Made by a program: the position numbers and the translations under genes. Source: an uncultured Ruminococcus sp. (GTDB taxonomy: Bacteria > Bacillota > Clostridia > Oscillospirales > Acutalibacteraceae). Taken from it: a DNA stretch of 10,792 nt. The notes beneath the pieces are model-generated. The model had not been told where the DNA came from. It did no database searches and worked only from the letters and a program-made list of their open reading frames with translations. Positions within the stretch are counted from its first letter, which is position 1. Every line of letters starts with the position of its first letter. This document shows, in pieces, positions 1 to 6,184 of the stretch. The stretch spans positions 1 through 10,792 of the forward strand of contig CACZPV010000319.1 in NCBI GenBank assembly GCA_902783065.1, given 5' to 3'.

Positions 1-437
1 GGTGCCGTATTACGATAGCTGTGCGCCCTGAAGATACTGAAGTTCGTGATGCTCTTGCCAAAGAAGTTGCTGGAAAACTGGATGGTACTCACGTCAGAAC
101 GTGTCTTATTTCTGAAATTGAAGAAAATAATGTTTATCCGGATCTTTTGGTAAATGCAACACCGGTGGGAATGTTTCCGAATACGGAGATAATGCCCGTA
201 AGCGAAAAGGTTATCAGCCGCTGCGGAAATGTTTTTGATGCAATCTATAATCCGCTTGAAACAAAGCTGATTCAGACAGCAAAATCCTTTGGTATCAAGG
301 CTGTAGGCGGAATGGCTATGCTTGTATGGCAGGCAGTTGTTGCTCATGAGATATGGGACGGTACGGTTTATGATGTTGATGATATAAACAGGCTTATAGA
401 AGATAGTGCTGAGGAGATGCAGAAAAACTTCAGCTAA
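1..437 (+). CDS. aroE: Shikimate dehydrogenase, C-terminal part (5' end outside window)
   Basis: The enzyme reduces 3-dehydroshikimate to shikimate with NADPH in the cytoplasmic aromatic amino acid pathway. The frame is open from position 3 with no stop, so the GTG at 21 is an internal valine and the gene is truncated by the window edge. About 144 codons are visible, roughly half of a usual 270-290 aa protein. The visible start (CRITIAVRPED) fits the second strand of the NADP-binding Rossmann fold. Diagnostic motifs follow: NATPVGM (nt 153-173), DAIYNPLETKL, and GGMAMLVWQ, whose Gln (nt 330-332) is the conserved C-terminal substrate-site glutamine. The catalytic Lys/Asp region lies outside the window. 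aroK follows after 58 bp on the same strand, consistent with co-transcription. A quinate/shikimate dehydrogenase paralogue cannot be fully excluded from this half alone, but the aroK neighbour favours AroE. Confidence 0.93.
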   Translation, partial: CRITIAVRPEDTEVRDALAKEVAGKLDGTHVRTCLISEIEENNVYPDLLVNATPVGMFPNTEIMPVSEKVISRCGNVFDAIYNPLETKLIQTAKSFGIKAVGGMAMLVWQAVVAHEIWDGTVYDVDDINRLIEDSAEEMQKNFS

Positions 438-495
438 AGATTAATTTATTGTCGTATTTATATGCAAAAAAGAACAGAAAGAATCGGAGAAAGAC

Positions 496-999
496 ATGAA
501 ACAGAAAAAGATTATATTATGCGGTTTTATGGGCTGCGGAAAAAGCACAGTAGGTACATTGCTTGCTAAAAAAACTGGAATGTCATTTGTAGATCTTGAT
601 AATTATATTGAAAAACAGGAAAAGAAAACTGTATCGCAGATTTTTGCTGACAGCGGTGAGGAATACTTCCGTAAACTGGAAAGACAGGCTGCAAAGACGC
701 TTTCAGAAAAAAAAGGAGTTGTTATTGCCGCCGGCGGAGGAACGCTTACATTTCCCGAGAACGTTGAAGCTTTAAAAAAAGGCGGACTTATTGTGTTGCT
801 GGATTTGCCGGTGGAAACGGTTGCCGAGAGGCTGAAAAATGATACGACACGTCCTTTGCTGAATCGTCCTGATAAAGAAAGAGCAATGAAAGAATTGTAT
901 GATAAGCGGCTCCCTCTTTATCGTGCGGCAGCAGATATTATTGTCAATGCAGACAATTCTCCGATGCAGGTTTGTAAGGAAATCATGGCGGCAATATGA
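496..999 (+). CDS. aroK: Shikimate kinase
   Basis: The protein phosphorylates shikimate to shikimate 3-phosphate with ATP in the cytoplasm, one pathway step after AroE. It has 167 residues, typical of the family. The Walker A loop is GFMGCGKST at residues 10-18. The substrate-binding residues are visible as the DLD motif at 33-35, Arg59 in GEEYFRKLE and the GGG at 80-82. The lid arginine is in RPLL (Arg119), and a late arginine is in LPLYR (Arg143). The ATG is preceded by GGAGA at 486-490, a good ribosome binding site with 5-nt spacing. The gene lies directly downstream of aroE on the same strand. No terminator is visible after the TGA. A new promoter begins 15 bp later, so proS probably has its own transcript, perhaps with read-through. 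Confidence 0.96.
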   Translation: MKQKKIILCGFMGCGKSTVGTLLAKKTGMSFVDLDNYIEKQEKKTVSQIFADSGEEYFRKLERQAAKTLSEKKGVVIAAGGGTLTFPENVEALKKGGLIVLLDLPVETVAERLKNDTTRPLLNRPDKERAMKELYDKRLPLYRAAADIIVNADNSPMQVCKEIMAAI

Positions 1000-1014
1000 G
1001 GGGAAATAATTATA

Positions 1015-1043
1015 TTGCAAAATGAATGATTTAAAGGTATAAT
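1015..1043 (+). promoter_or_regulatory. Housekeeping promoter for proS
   Basis: A -35 box TTGCAA (1015-1020) and a perfect -10 box TATAAT (1038-1043) are separated by exactly 17 bp. Transcription would begin near 1050. It is the best promoter-like sequence in the window. It lies just after aroK and points at proS, whose start is about 200 bp away. Confidence 0.75.
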
Positions 1044-1049
1044 AGATTT

Positions 1050-1242
1050 ATTGCAGATACTGAACAATAATATTTAAAAATCAGGTGAGCTGTCTTTATT
1101 ATAAGAGGTTGATGAAATATCGCTGAAAAATCTGTGAAAAGCTAATCTCACTGCACGGAATTATTATTAAGTATGGTTTTCGAGATGTTTTGCAGTAATA
1201 GTGATTAATCGCAGTCAGTTTGCCGGGAAAGAAGGAAATAAA
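1050..1242 (+). other. Long 5' leader of proS, no recognised riboswitch
   Basis: About 190 nt lie between the predicted transcription start and the proS ATG. I looked for T-box hallmarks, expected for an aminoacyl-tRNA synthetase gene in a Firmicute. I found neither the conserved AGGGTGG-type T-box sequence nor a terminator hairpin followed by a T run. Only short complementary segments are present: ACTGCA (1150-1155) with TGCAGT (1191-1196), and GTGAG (1085-1089) with CTCAC (1147-1151). The leader may be structured, but its function is unknown. Confidence 0.35.
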
Positions 1243-2685
1243 ATGGCACAGCAGAAAAAATTGGTGGAAGCGATTACCTCAAGAGATGAGGATTTCGCAA
1301 AATGGTATACCGATATCGTAAAAAAAGCGGAACTTGCAGATTATTCCGGTATAAAGGGATGCATGGTTATCCGTCCCCACGGATATGCGATATGGGAAAA
1401 TATCCAGAGGGATCTGGATGACCGATTTAAGAAAACAGGACATGAAAATGTATATATGCCGATGTTTATTCCCGAGAGCCTTCTTCAGAGAGAAAAGGAT
1501 CATGTTGAGGGTTTTGCACCTGAATGTGCGTGGGTAACGGTAGGCGGCAGTGAAAAGCTTAACGAAAGACTTGCAGTTCGTCCGACTTCTGAAACGCTTT
1601 TCTGTGAGCATTATGCAAAGATTATTAATTCTTATCGTGATTTGCCTAAGCTTTACAATCAGTGGTGCAGCGTTGTGCGCTGGGAGAAAACAACACGTCC
1701 GTTCCTGCGTACATCAGAGTTTCTTTGGCAGGAAGGTCATACTATGCATGAAACGGAGCAGGAAGCCCGTGAGGAAACATTAAAAATGCTGCAGGTATAT
1801 ACAGATTTCTATAAAGAAACCCTCGCAATTCCGGCTGTAACGGGCCGCAAGACCGAAAAGGAAAAATTTGCCGGTGCAGTAGAAACCTATACTATTGAAC
1901 CTATGATGCATAACGGTGTAGCTTTGCAGGGCGGAACGTCACATTTCTTTGGTGACGGATTTGCAAGAAGCTTTGGTATTACCTTTACGGGAAGAGATAA
2001 CACATTGCAGTATCCTTTTCAGACATCATGGGGAGTTTCAACCCGTATGATCGGTGCCCTTATCATGGTACACAGTGATGATGATGGTCTTGTGCTTCCG
2101 CCGAAAGTAGCACCAATACAGGTTGCTGTGATACCGATTGCACAAAAAAAGGAAGGTGTTCTTGAAAAGGCAACAGAACTCAGGTCAAGACTTCTGGAAG
2201 CAGGGTACAGAGTTAAGCTTGATGACAGCGATAAAGCGCCCGGCTGGAAGTTCAGCCAGTATGAGATGCTTGGTGTACCTATCCGGGTAGAAATTGGCCC
2301 GAAGGATATTGAGAATAATCAGTGTGTGCTTGTAAGACGTGATACAAGAGAAAAGACATTTATTTCTCTTGATGCACTGGAAGAAACCGTTAAGAATCTT
2401 CTTGCAGATATTCATGAGAATATGTACAATGCAGCAAAGAAAAATCTGGAAGAAAAGACCTTTACTGCTGTGACCCATGAGGAATTTCTTGATATTGCGG
2501 AGAATAAGCCAGGTTTTATTAAAGCAATGTGGTGCGGTGACAGTGCCTGCGAGGATAAGCTTAAGGACGAAACCGGCGGTGTGAAATCGAGATGTATACC
2601 CTTTGTGGAAGAACAGCTTGCAGATACCTGTGTGTGCTGCGGAAAGCCGGCTAAGCATATGGTATACTGGGGAAGACAATACTAA
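1243..2685 (+). CDS. proS: Prolyl-tRNA synthetase, archaeal/eukaryal-type short form
   Basis: The enzyme attaches proline to tRNA-Pro in the cytoplasm. The frame extends back to a GTG at 1201, but the ATG at 1243 is chosen because AAGGAA lies just upstream and MAQQKKLVEAI is a typical family start. This gives 480 residues, the usual length of the form without an editing insertion. The class II core shows PTSET (114-118), motif 2 beginning RWEKTTRPFLRTSEF (146-160), QGGTSHFFGDG (229-239) and the motif 3 region GVSTRMIGA (264-272). An anticodon-binding domain covers about 290-390. The C-terminal zinc-binding domain has Cys431, Cys436 and a CxCC cluster (463-466), and ends in GRQY with the conserved terminal tyrosine. 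These features separate it from the longer bacterial-type ProRS. It has its own promoter and terminator, so it appears monocistronic. Confidence 0.96.
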   Translation: MAQQKKLVEAITSRDEDFAKWYTDIVKKAELADYSGIKGCMVIRPHGYAIWENIQRDLDDRFKKTGHENVYMPMFIPESLLQREKDHVEGFAPECAWVTVGGSEKLNERLAVRPTSETLFCEHYAKIINSYRDLPKLYNQWCSVVRWEKTTRPFLRTSEFLWQEGHTMHETEQEAREETLKMLQVYTDFYKETLAIPAVTGRKTEKEKFAGAVETYTIEPMMHNGVALQGGTSHFFGDGFARSFGITFTGRDNTLQYPFQTSWGVSTRMIGALIMVHSDDDGLVLPPKVAPIQVAVIPIAQKKEGVLEKATELRSRLLEAGYRVKLDDSDKAPGWKFSQYEMLGVPIRVEIGPKDIENNQCVLVRRDTREKTFISLDALEETVKNLLADIHENMYNAAKKNLEEKTFTAVTHEEFLDIAENKPGFIKAMWCGDSACEDKLKDETGGVKSRCIPFVEEQLADTCVCCGKPAKHMVYWGRQY

Positions 2686-2709
2686 TAAAACTTATTAATC
2701 AAACAATGA

Positions 2710-2749
2710 AAAAGTCTGGTATCTGACACTGATACCAGACTTTTGTTTA
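2710..2749. terminator. Rho-independent terminator after proS, probably bidirectional
   Basis: A perfect 14-bp stem pairs AAAAGTCTGGTATC (2710-2723) with GATACCAGACTTTT (2731-2744) around a 7-nt loop. On the + strand the T-rich tail is TTTTGTTT, 25 nt after the proS stop. On the - strand the stem also ends in a T run, so it could serve as a backstop for the convergent 2927-4246 gene. Confidence 0.9.
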
Positions 2750-2785
2750 TACAATTTTATTTTGAATAGTAGATATTTCGGTTCT

Positions 2786-2891
2786 TCACCTGACTGGTGC
2801 GCTTGTTTTGCCCACCCTTACTGCAACCCTTTCTACCGGGAACGGGAAAGTGTAAGGACGGCTGAGGGCATGCTTTGCACACCCTCAGCCG
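2786..2891. other. Multi-hairpin intergenic element, possible dispersed repeat
   Basis: This gene-free stretch between convergent genes holds several nested or adjacent hairpins. CACC/GGTG is at 2787-2790/2796-2799. CCTTAC/GTAAGG (2816-2821/2852-2857) encloses CTTTC/GAAAG (2829-2833/2846-2850). A 9-bp stem GGCTGAGGG/CCCTCAGCC (2860-2868/2882-2890) has an inner TGC/GCA pair. It is visibly more GC-rich than its surroundings and no stem is followed by a T run, so it is not a simple terminator. On the - strand a short open frame reads PVPGRKGCSKGGQNKR and ends near 2758; it has no visible start signal and I do not call it a gene. A mobile or repeated palindromic element, or a 3' UTR structure of the 2927-4246 gene, are both possible. 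Confidence 0.4.
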
Positions 2892-2926
2892 GAATAAAAG
2901 TCTGAATGTAACAGATTCTTTGATTT

Positions 2927-4246
2927 TCAGATCAGAGCCTGTCCTTCATATGTGACAGAAACGATTTGTTCAGGATCAACAGCGGCAATATTACCATTTT
3001 CATCTGTATAATCAAACTTTAAATATACATCGCCAGAATGGTCGTCTATGCTGTAGCCGCTTGTGTAACCTACGTGACTTGGAACTGCTTTATACTGCTT
3101 TCCGTTCTTAAGCGTTACAGTAAGGAGCTCAGGAAGGAAAGAACGATTATAGGTGTCAAAATCTTTGAGTGTTTCCTCATCCCAATTTTCTATGTTTTCT
3201 ATGTCGAATTGTGTGTTATTTTCCAGTTCCCATGAATGTGAGGAAAGCTCTATAGCAAATGATTTTGCATTAATATAATCTACTGTCCATTCGGAATCAT
3301 TGATCATATATTTTTTATCATGGGCACTTTCAAATGAACGTGTAGTAGATTTATAATTAAGAGTAACGCCGACTTCAAAATCGAGTTGGATCTCTTTTTT
3401 GGCTGCAATAATGATACTGTCCATATTTTCCGAATAACGTATTATCTGATCTTCTTTAAGTTCACTGTTATATTTTTTGTTCATATCATCGATAATTGTA
3501 TCAGTAAACTCCCAGTGACTTCCGTTTTCGTCACGAACATATTGGCTGTATCCATCCCCGATTTCGGGTGTATAAATGGTTTTTACAGGGGTATATGCAT
3601 ATATTTTGCCGGCTTTTGCGGTAAGTCTTGATCCCTTAAGATCGCATCGGTCATCCACATACTCGATCATAGCGCAAAGTGTGTTTTTATCTCTCAGAGA
3701 ATATGTGATGCTGCCTGTATTACTGCCGTAAGAATGGAATAACTCGTCCCACAGACTTTGTTCTATCTGCACGTAATTCGTGTTTTCTTCATTTATATTA
3801 AATGTTTCAATAAAAGTATTTTCTGTAGTATCAACAAATGAACTGCCGTCCTTTTTATTAAGCGTCATCATGCCCATTACATGGTCATCGTCACCTGCAA
3901 TACCGATAAAGTCAATGTTTACCTTATCGCTGTTTAAACTGACATTGCTGCCGCTGTATACACCGTTGGCAGGTTCTCCGGCAAAAAACTCGCTGAATGT
4001 CTGATTGAATCCGCCGGCTGCGCCCACGGTGACGGTGCCAAGTACAGCTATTGCTGCGGCTGCTGCAATCAGGGAAATTACGGTCTTTTTTCTGATCATT
4101 CTGACAGGCTTTGGAGCGGTCCTGACCGTTTTCATGACTTCCTTTTTTACATTTTCTGTTTTTACACCTGTGTCTTTGATAACTGTTTTTTCATCTATAT
4201 TTATGATATCGTTTTCGCTTGCATCAAATACAAATTTCTTTTTCAT
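2927..4246 (-). CDS. DUF4179-like membrane protein, probable anti-sigma partner
   Basis: This 439-residue protein has a charged cytoplasmic N-terminus (about 1-52), one hydrophobic helix (about 55-77, rich in Ala/Ile/Val) and a large extracytoplasmic domain. The segment after the helix (AAGGFNQTFSEFFAG, then VNIDFIGIAGDDDHVMG) resembles DUF4179 proteins, which are commonly encoded beside ECF sigma factors in Firmicutes. Its ATG overlaps the upstream sigma gene's TGA in an ATGA junction, so the two are translationally coupled. GAGAGAGGG within the end of the sigma gene serves as ribosome binding site. By position and topology it should bind the sigma factor inside the cell and respond to an external signal, but this is inference. 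No HxxxCxxC zinc anti-sigma motif is present in the short cytoplasmic part. The sensed signal cannot be read from the sequence. A GC-rich hairpin and the terminator at 2710-2744 follow the stop. Confidence 0.75.
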   Translation of the reverse strand: MKKKFVFDASENDIINIDEKTVIKDTGVKTENVKKEVMKTVRTAPKPVRMIRKKTVISLIAAAAAIAVLGTVTVGAAGGFNQTFSEFFAGEPANGVYSGSNVSLNSDKVNIDFIGIAGDDDHVMGMMTLNKKDGSSFVDTTENTFIETFNINEENTNYVQIEQSLWDELFHSYGSNTGSITYSLRDKNTLCAMIEYVDDRCDLKGSRLTAKAGKIYAYTPVKTIYTPEIGDGYSQYVRDENGSHWEFTDTIIDDMNKKYNSELKEDQIIRYSENMDSIIIAAKKEIQLDFEVGVTLNYKSTTRSFESAHDKKYMINDSEWTVDYINAKSFAIELSSHSWELENNTQFDIENIENWDEETLKDFDTYNRSFLPELLTVTLKNGKQYKAVPSHVGYTSGYSIDDHSGDVYLKFDYTDENGNIAAVDPEQIVSVTYEGQALI

Positions 4247-4788
4247 CTTGAAAACCCTCTCTCAAACAATATTTTTTTCAATTTTTCTCTTGTACGTTTG
4301 ATTTTTGATTTTACTGTTTCGCTGTTTAAACTCATCTTTTCGGAAATTTCCGTGGATGACTGATAATAGTAATAGTGCCTTATCATAATTTCTCTGTCCG
4401 GATCTCCTATCTGGTCGAGTGCAGCACACAGTGCTTCGGTAATGATTTTATTTTCTATAGTTTCCGGTACAACAAGTTTGTCTTCAAAATCCATTTCCTC
4501 AATATTAACCGTTTTATGACGATTAATGGATTTAAGTTTGTCTTTTGCTTTGTTTTTTGCAATACAGCAAAGATATCCTTTGAGTTTATCCGCCTGTATT
4601 TTCTCCCTGTTGTACCAAAGAGTTATAAACGTATCGGAAGTAACTTCTTCCATATCTGATGTACTTAATATTCCGCCTGACAAGTTATAGATAATTGTGG
4701 ACACCAGCGGGGTAAACTTTTCAATTATTTCTTCGAGTGCGTTTTCATCATTATTTTGCAATCTCTCAGTCAGTTTTTCAAAATCCAT
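4243..4788 (-). CDS. ECF-like RNA polymerase sigma factor
   Basis: This 181-residue protein is a group 4 (ECF) type sigma factor that would redirect RNA polymerase to a dedicated set of promoters. Region 2 spans about 17-88, including DMEEVTSDTFITLWYNR and the DNA-melting segment GYLCCIAKNKAKDKL. Region 4 spans about 116-172, with a helix-turn-helix at EISEKMSLNSETVKSKIKRT. The frame could begin at a TTG at 4815, but that codon has no ribosome binding site. The ATG at 4788 has GGTGG seven bases upstream and is preferred. The stop overlaps the start of the DUF4179-like gene by 4 bp. Its region 4 is noticeably different from the other two sigma domains in this window (RHYYYYQSSTEIS versus MHYY.GM.I.EIS), so it belongs to a separate subfamily and probably recognises other promoters. 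Confidence 0.9.
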   Translation of the reverse strand: MDFEKLTERLQNNDENALEEIIEKFTPLVSTIIYNLSGGILSTSDMEEVTSDTFITLWYNREKIQADKLKGYLCCIAKNKAKDKLKSINRHKTVNIEEMDFEDKLVVPETIENKIITEALCAALDQIGDPDREIMIRHYYYYQSSTEISEKMSLNSETVKSKIKRTREKLKKILFERGFSR

Positions 4789-4878
4789 TTCTTCACCACC
4801 GTTTTTTGTTTTCAAGCGCTTTCAATATTAATAACGACACAGCCCTGCGTTCAGGGGCACTTATTTTTTACTTTTTTT

Positions 4879-4907
4879 ATTTTATTACTCAAATCTTTAA
4901 TTTTCAA
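4879..4907 (-). promoter_or_regulatory. Promoter for the sigma/DUF4179 operon
   Basis: On the - strand, TTGAAA (4907-4902) and TAAAAT (4884-4879) are separated by 17 bp, a good housekeeping-type promoter that would start transcription near 4872, about 85 nt before the sigma ATG. The leader includes a small hairpin, CCCTG/CAGGG (4843-4847/4852-4856), with a 4-nt loop. The region is very AT-rich, which raises the chance of a fortuitous match. I found no clear ECF-type autoregulatory promoter with a GGAAC box and correct spacing. Confidence 0.5.
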
Positions 4908-5069
4908 TGTTTTATATCTGATTTTTATGTTATTTATCTGTGAAATTGAATTAATTGATAAAAAAGACATTACGGGTTAATCTTATCAAAAAATCGCACA
5001 TGTCGGGTGATTTTCAGAAAGTGTAATATCTGACGCTTCCACTGCATATGAATAGGCGGAGGGGAATTT

Positions 5070-5513
5070 ATGATACAAAATTATTTGCGTCCTGATGCAA
5101 GGGCATTGATAAGAGGAGGAAAAGAATTTCCGGCTGTCTGCGGTGAAGTATTGTTTTATCAGATGAAATGTTCGGTTGTTGTCAGGGCAACTGTTTCGGG
5201 ACTGCCGGATCAGGATTCACTTTTTTACGGATTTCATATTCATGAAGGAAGCAGTTGCTCCGGAGAGGAATTTTCTGAAACCAAAGGACATTATAACCCA
5301 CAGAATCAGCCGCATCCGAAACATGCAGGGGATCTTCCGCCGCTTATATCATGTTCCGGAAATGCTTATCTGGAATTTAAAACAGCACGATTCAATGTTA
5401 AAGAAATAATTGGCAGGACAGTAATCATTCATGGCGGCACAGATGATTTCCGTACACAGCCGTCGGGGGATGCAGGAGAAAAAATTGCCTGTGGTGTAAT
5501 AAGGAAGGTATAA
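5070..5513 (+). CDS. Cu/Zn superoxide dismutase family protein, no signal peptide
   Basis: The 147-residue protein belongs to the family that converts superoxide to hydrogen peroxide and oxygen. The metal ligands are all visible: His56 and His58 in GFHIHEG, His74 in KGHYNP (bridging), His82, His85 and Asp88 in PHPKHAGD, and His121 in VIIHGG. One of His82/His85 may be non-liganding, but the spacing HPKHAGDLP fits the zinc loop. The disulfide cysteines also have equivalents, Cys63 and Cys141. The active-site arginine of the eukaryotic enzyme, in the segment before ACGV, is Lys138 here (AGEKIACGV). No signal peptide or lipobox is present, so it should be cytoplasmic, unlike most periplasmic or anchored bacterial forms. 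GGAGGGG at 5058-5064 is a strong ribosome binding site. It is followed 39 bp later by a small gene. Confidence 0.88.
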   Translation: MIQNYLRPDARALIRGGKEFPAVCGEVLFYQMKCSVVVRATVSGLPDQDSLFYGFHIHEGSSCSGEEFSETKGHYNPQNQPHPKHAGDLPPLISCSGNAYLEFKTARFNVKEIIGRTVIIHGGTDDFRTQPSGDAGEKIACGVIRKV

Positions 5514-5552
5514 TTCTCTGTAAACTGCCCACACTAATTGTGGGGTGATAAT

Positions 5553-5828
5553 ATGGCAAAAAAAGGAATGAGCAGAACGGAACAAACGCACACAAAGCCG
5601 AAAAATGAACAGCCGCCTGTTCCGGAATTACAGGGAAAAGCAAAACACAGCAATGAAAAAGCTGCTCCTGTTATTTCCGGCAGCGTTGCCCCGCCACAAA
5701 AGGCTTATCATACTGTTTCTATAAGAGAAGAAAAACCTATTTCTTCAGCTTATGCAGTAATAGATAATGATCTTGCCAGAGATAACATGGAAAACGATAT
5801 TCCGGCAGCGGATCTTCAAGATTTATAA
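5553..5828 (+). CDS. Small proline- and charge-rich protein of unknown function
   Basis: I do not recognise this 91-residue protein. The frame reaches a TTG at 5538, but the ATG at 5553 is preferred because GGGGTG (5542-5547) lies at a normal distance. The N-terminal half is basic and proline-rich (MAKKGMSRTEQTHTKPKN, then QPPVPELQGKAK), while the C-terminal third is acidic and ends DLQDL. There is no signal peptide, membrane segment or cysteine, so it is probably a soluble, largely disordered cytoplasmic protein. It lies 39 bp after the superoxide dismutase gene on the same strand and is probably co-transcribed with it. A 6-bp hairpin, CCCACA (5528-5533) with TGTGGG (5539-5544), would cover part of its ribosome binding site. 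Codon use and a clean start signal argue that it is real. Confidence 0.7.
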   Translation: MAKKGMSRTEQTHTKPKNEQPPVPELQGKAKHSNEKAAPVISGSVAPPQKAYHTVSIREEKPISSAYAVIDNDLARDNMENDIPAADLQDL

Positions 5829-5874
5829 TACGATTTCTGTTTTATACTAATTAAATACTGACTAATTTATTAAA

Positions 5875-5975
5875 CAGCGTTTGGGGTAAAGTGATTCTCT
5901 AAGAGCATAAGCGATCGGATGGCGAAACTTATGCAAAGCTGTGGGGCGAACCTCCACGTAGAGTTATTTTAGTTT
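5875..5975 (+). ncRNA. Candidate structured RNA of unknown class
   Basis: This lies in the gene-free stretch 5829-6184. An outer stem CTCTA (5897-5901) with TAGAG (5959-5963) encloses two hairpins, forming a three-way junction. The first pairs GCATAAG (5905-5911) with CTTATGC (5928-5934) and has an inner TCG/CGA pair. The second pairs GTGGGG (5941-5946) with CCTCCAC (5951-5957) around a CGAA loop, with one bulged T. CAGC (5875-5878) can also pair with GCTG (5938-5941). The segment is more GC-rich than its flanks and a T-rich run follows (5964-5977). I see no open frame. I cannot match it to a known riboswitch or small RNA. The strand is chosen from the T-rich tail and the + strand genes upstream, so it could be a 3' UTR element of the 5553-5828 transcript or an independent RNA ending at 6111. 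Confidence 0.45.
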
Positions 5976-6009
5976 TTTAAAACGTCAAAATGTATTTATT
6001 CAGTGTTTT

Positions 6010-6053
6010 CCTGATAGAAAGAAGAATTGGATTTGCAGTCTGTTTTTATCAGG
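6010..6053 (+). other. Stem-loop in the gene-free stretch 5829-6184
   Basis: CCTGATAGAAA (6010-6020) pairs with TTTTTATCAGG (6043-6053) over 11 positions with one G-U pair, leaving a 22-nt loop. It lies between the candidate structured RNA and the terminator, and may be part of the same transcript. Confidence 0.35.
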
Positions 6054-6075
6054 TATTAGTATTACACTATTTCGT

Positions 6076-6111
6076 AAAAAAGGCAGACCGTTCACGGCGG
6101 TCTGCCTTTTT
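6076..6111. terminator. Bidirectional Rho-independent terminator
   Basis: A perfect 14-bp stem pairs AAAAAGGCAGACCG (6077-6090) with CGGTCTGCCTTTTT (6098-6111) around a 7-nt loop. T runs are present on both strands. It ends + strand transcription from the 5070-5828 genes and any RNA in the gap. On the - strand it ends the sigma-LRR gene 74 nt after its stop. Confidence 0.92.
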
Positions 6112-6184
6112 ATCTGAGCATTAGATAAATCAGTATGTGTTAAAAAGTTAATAGTATCAAAATGGTTGTTTCAGGATGGTTTGT

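Noticed and set aside
1050..1242. T-box riboswitch in the proS leader
   Set aside because: No AGGGTGG-type T-box sequence and no leader terminator hairpin with a T run could be found.
2185..2679. 164-codon open frame on the - strand inside proS
   Set aside because: It is antisense to a strongly conserved enzyme, has no family resemblance and no ribosome binding site of note. It is a shadow of proS.
2758..2840. Short - strand reading PVPGRKGCSKGGQNKR as a small gene
   Set aside because: There is no start codon with a ribosome binding site, and the DNA is dominated by hairpins, which better explain the open frame.
4842..4875. ECF-type autoregulatory promoter TGAAC ... CGTT ahead of the sigma/DUF4179 operon
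   Set aside because: The spacing between the two boxes is about 12 bp, shorter than the usual 16-17 bp, and the TGAAC lies in the loop of a small hairpin. The TTGAAA/TAAAAT pair upstream is a better promoter.
5897..5963. Possible cyclic-di-GMP-I riboswitch, suggested by ATGCAAAGC at 5931-5939
   Set aside because: Only this short piece resembles the conserved GACGCAAAGC core. The GGCAAACC segment, the GAAA-loop hairpin in the right place and the 3' GGGTTACC-type segment are missing, and the element follows rather than precedes a gene.
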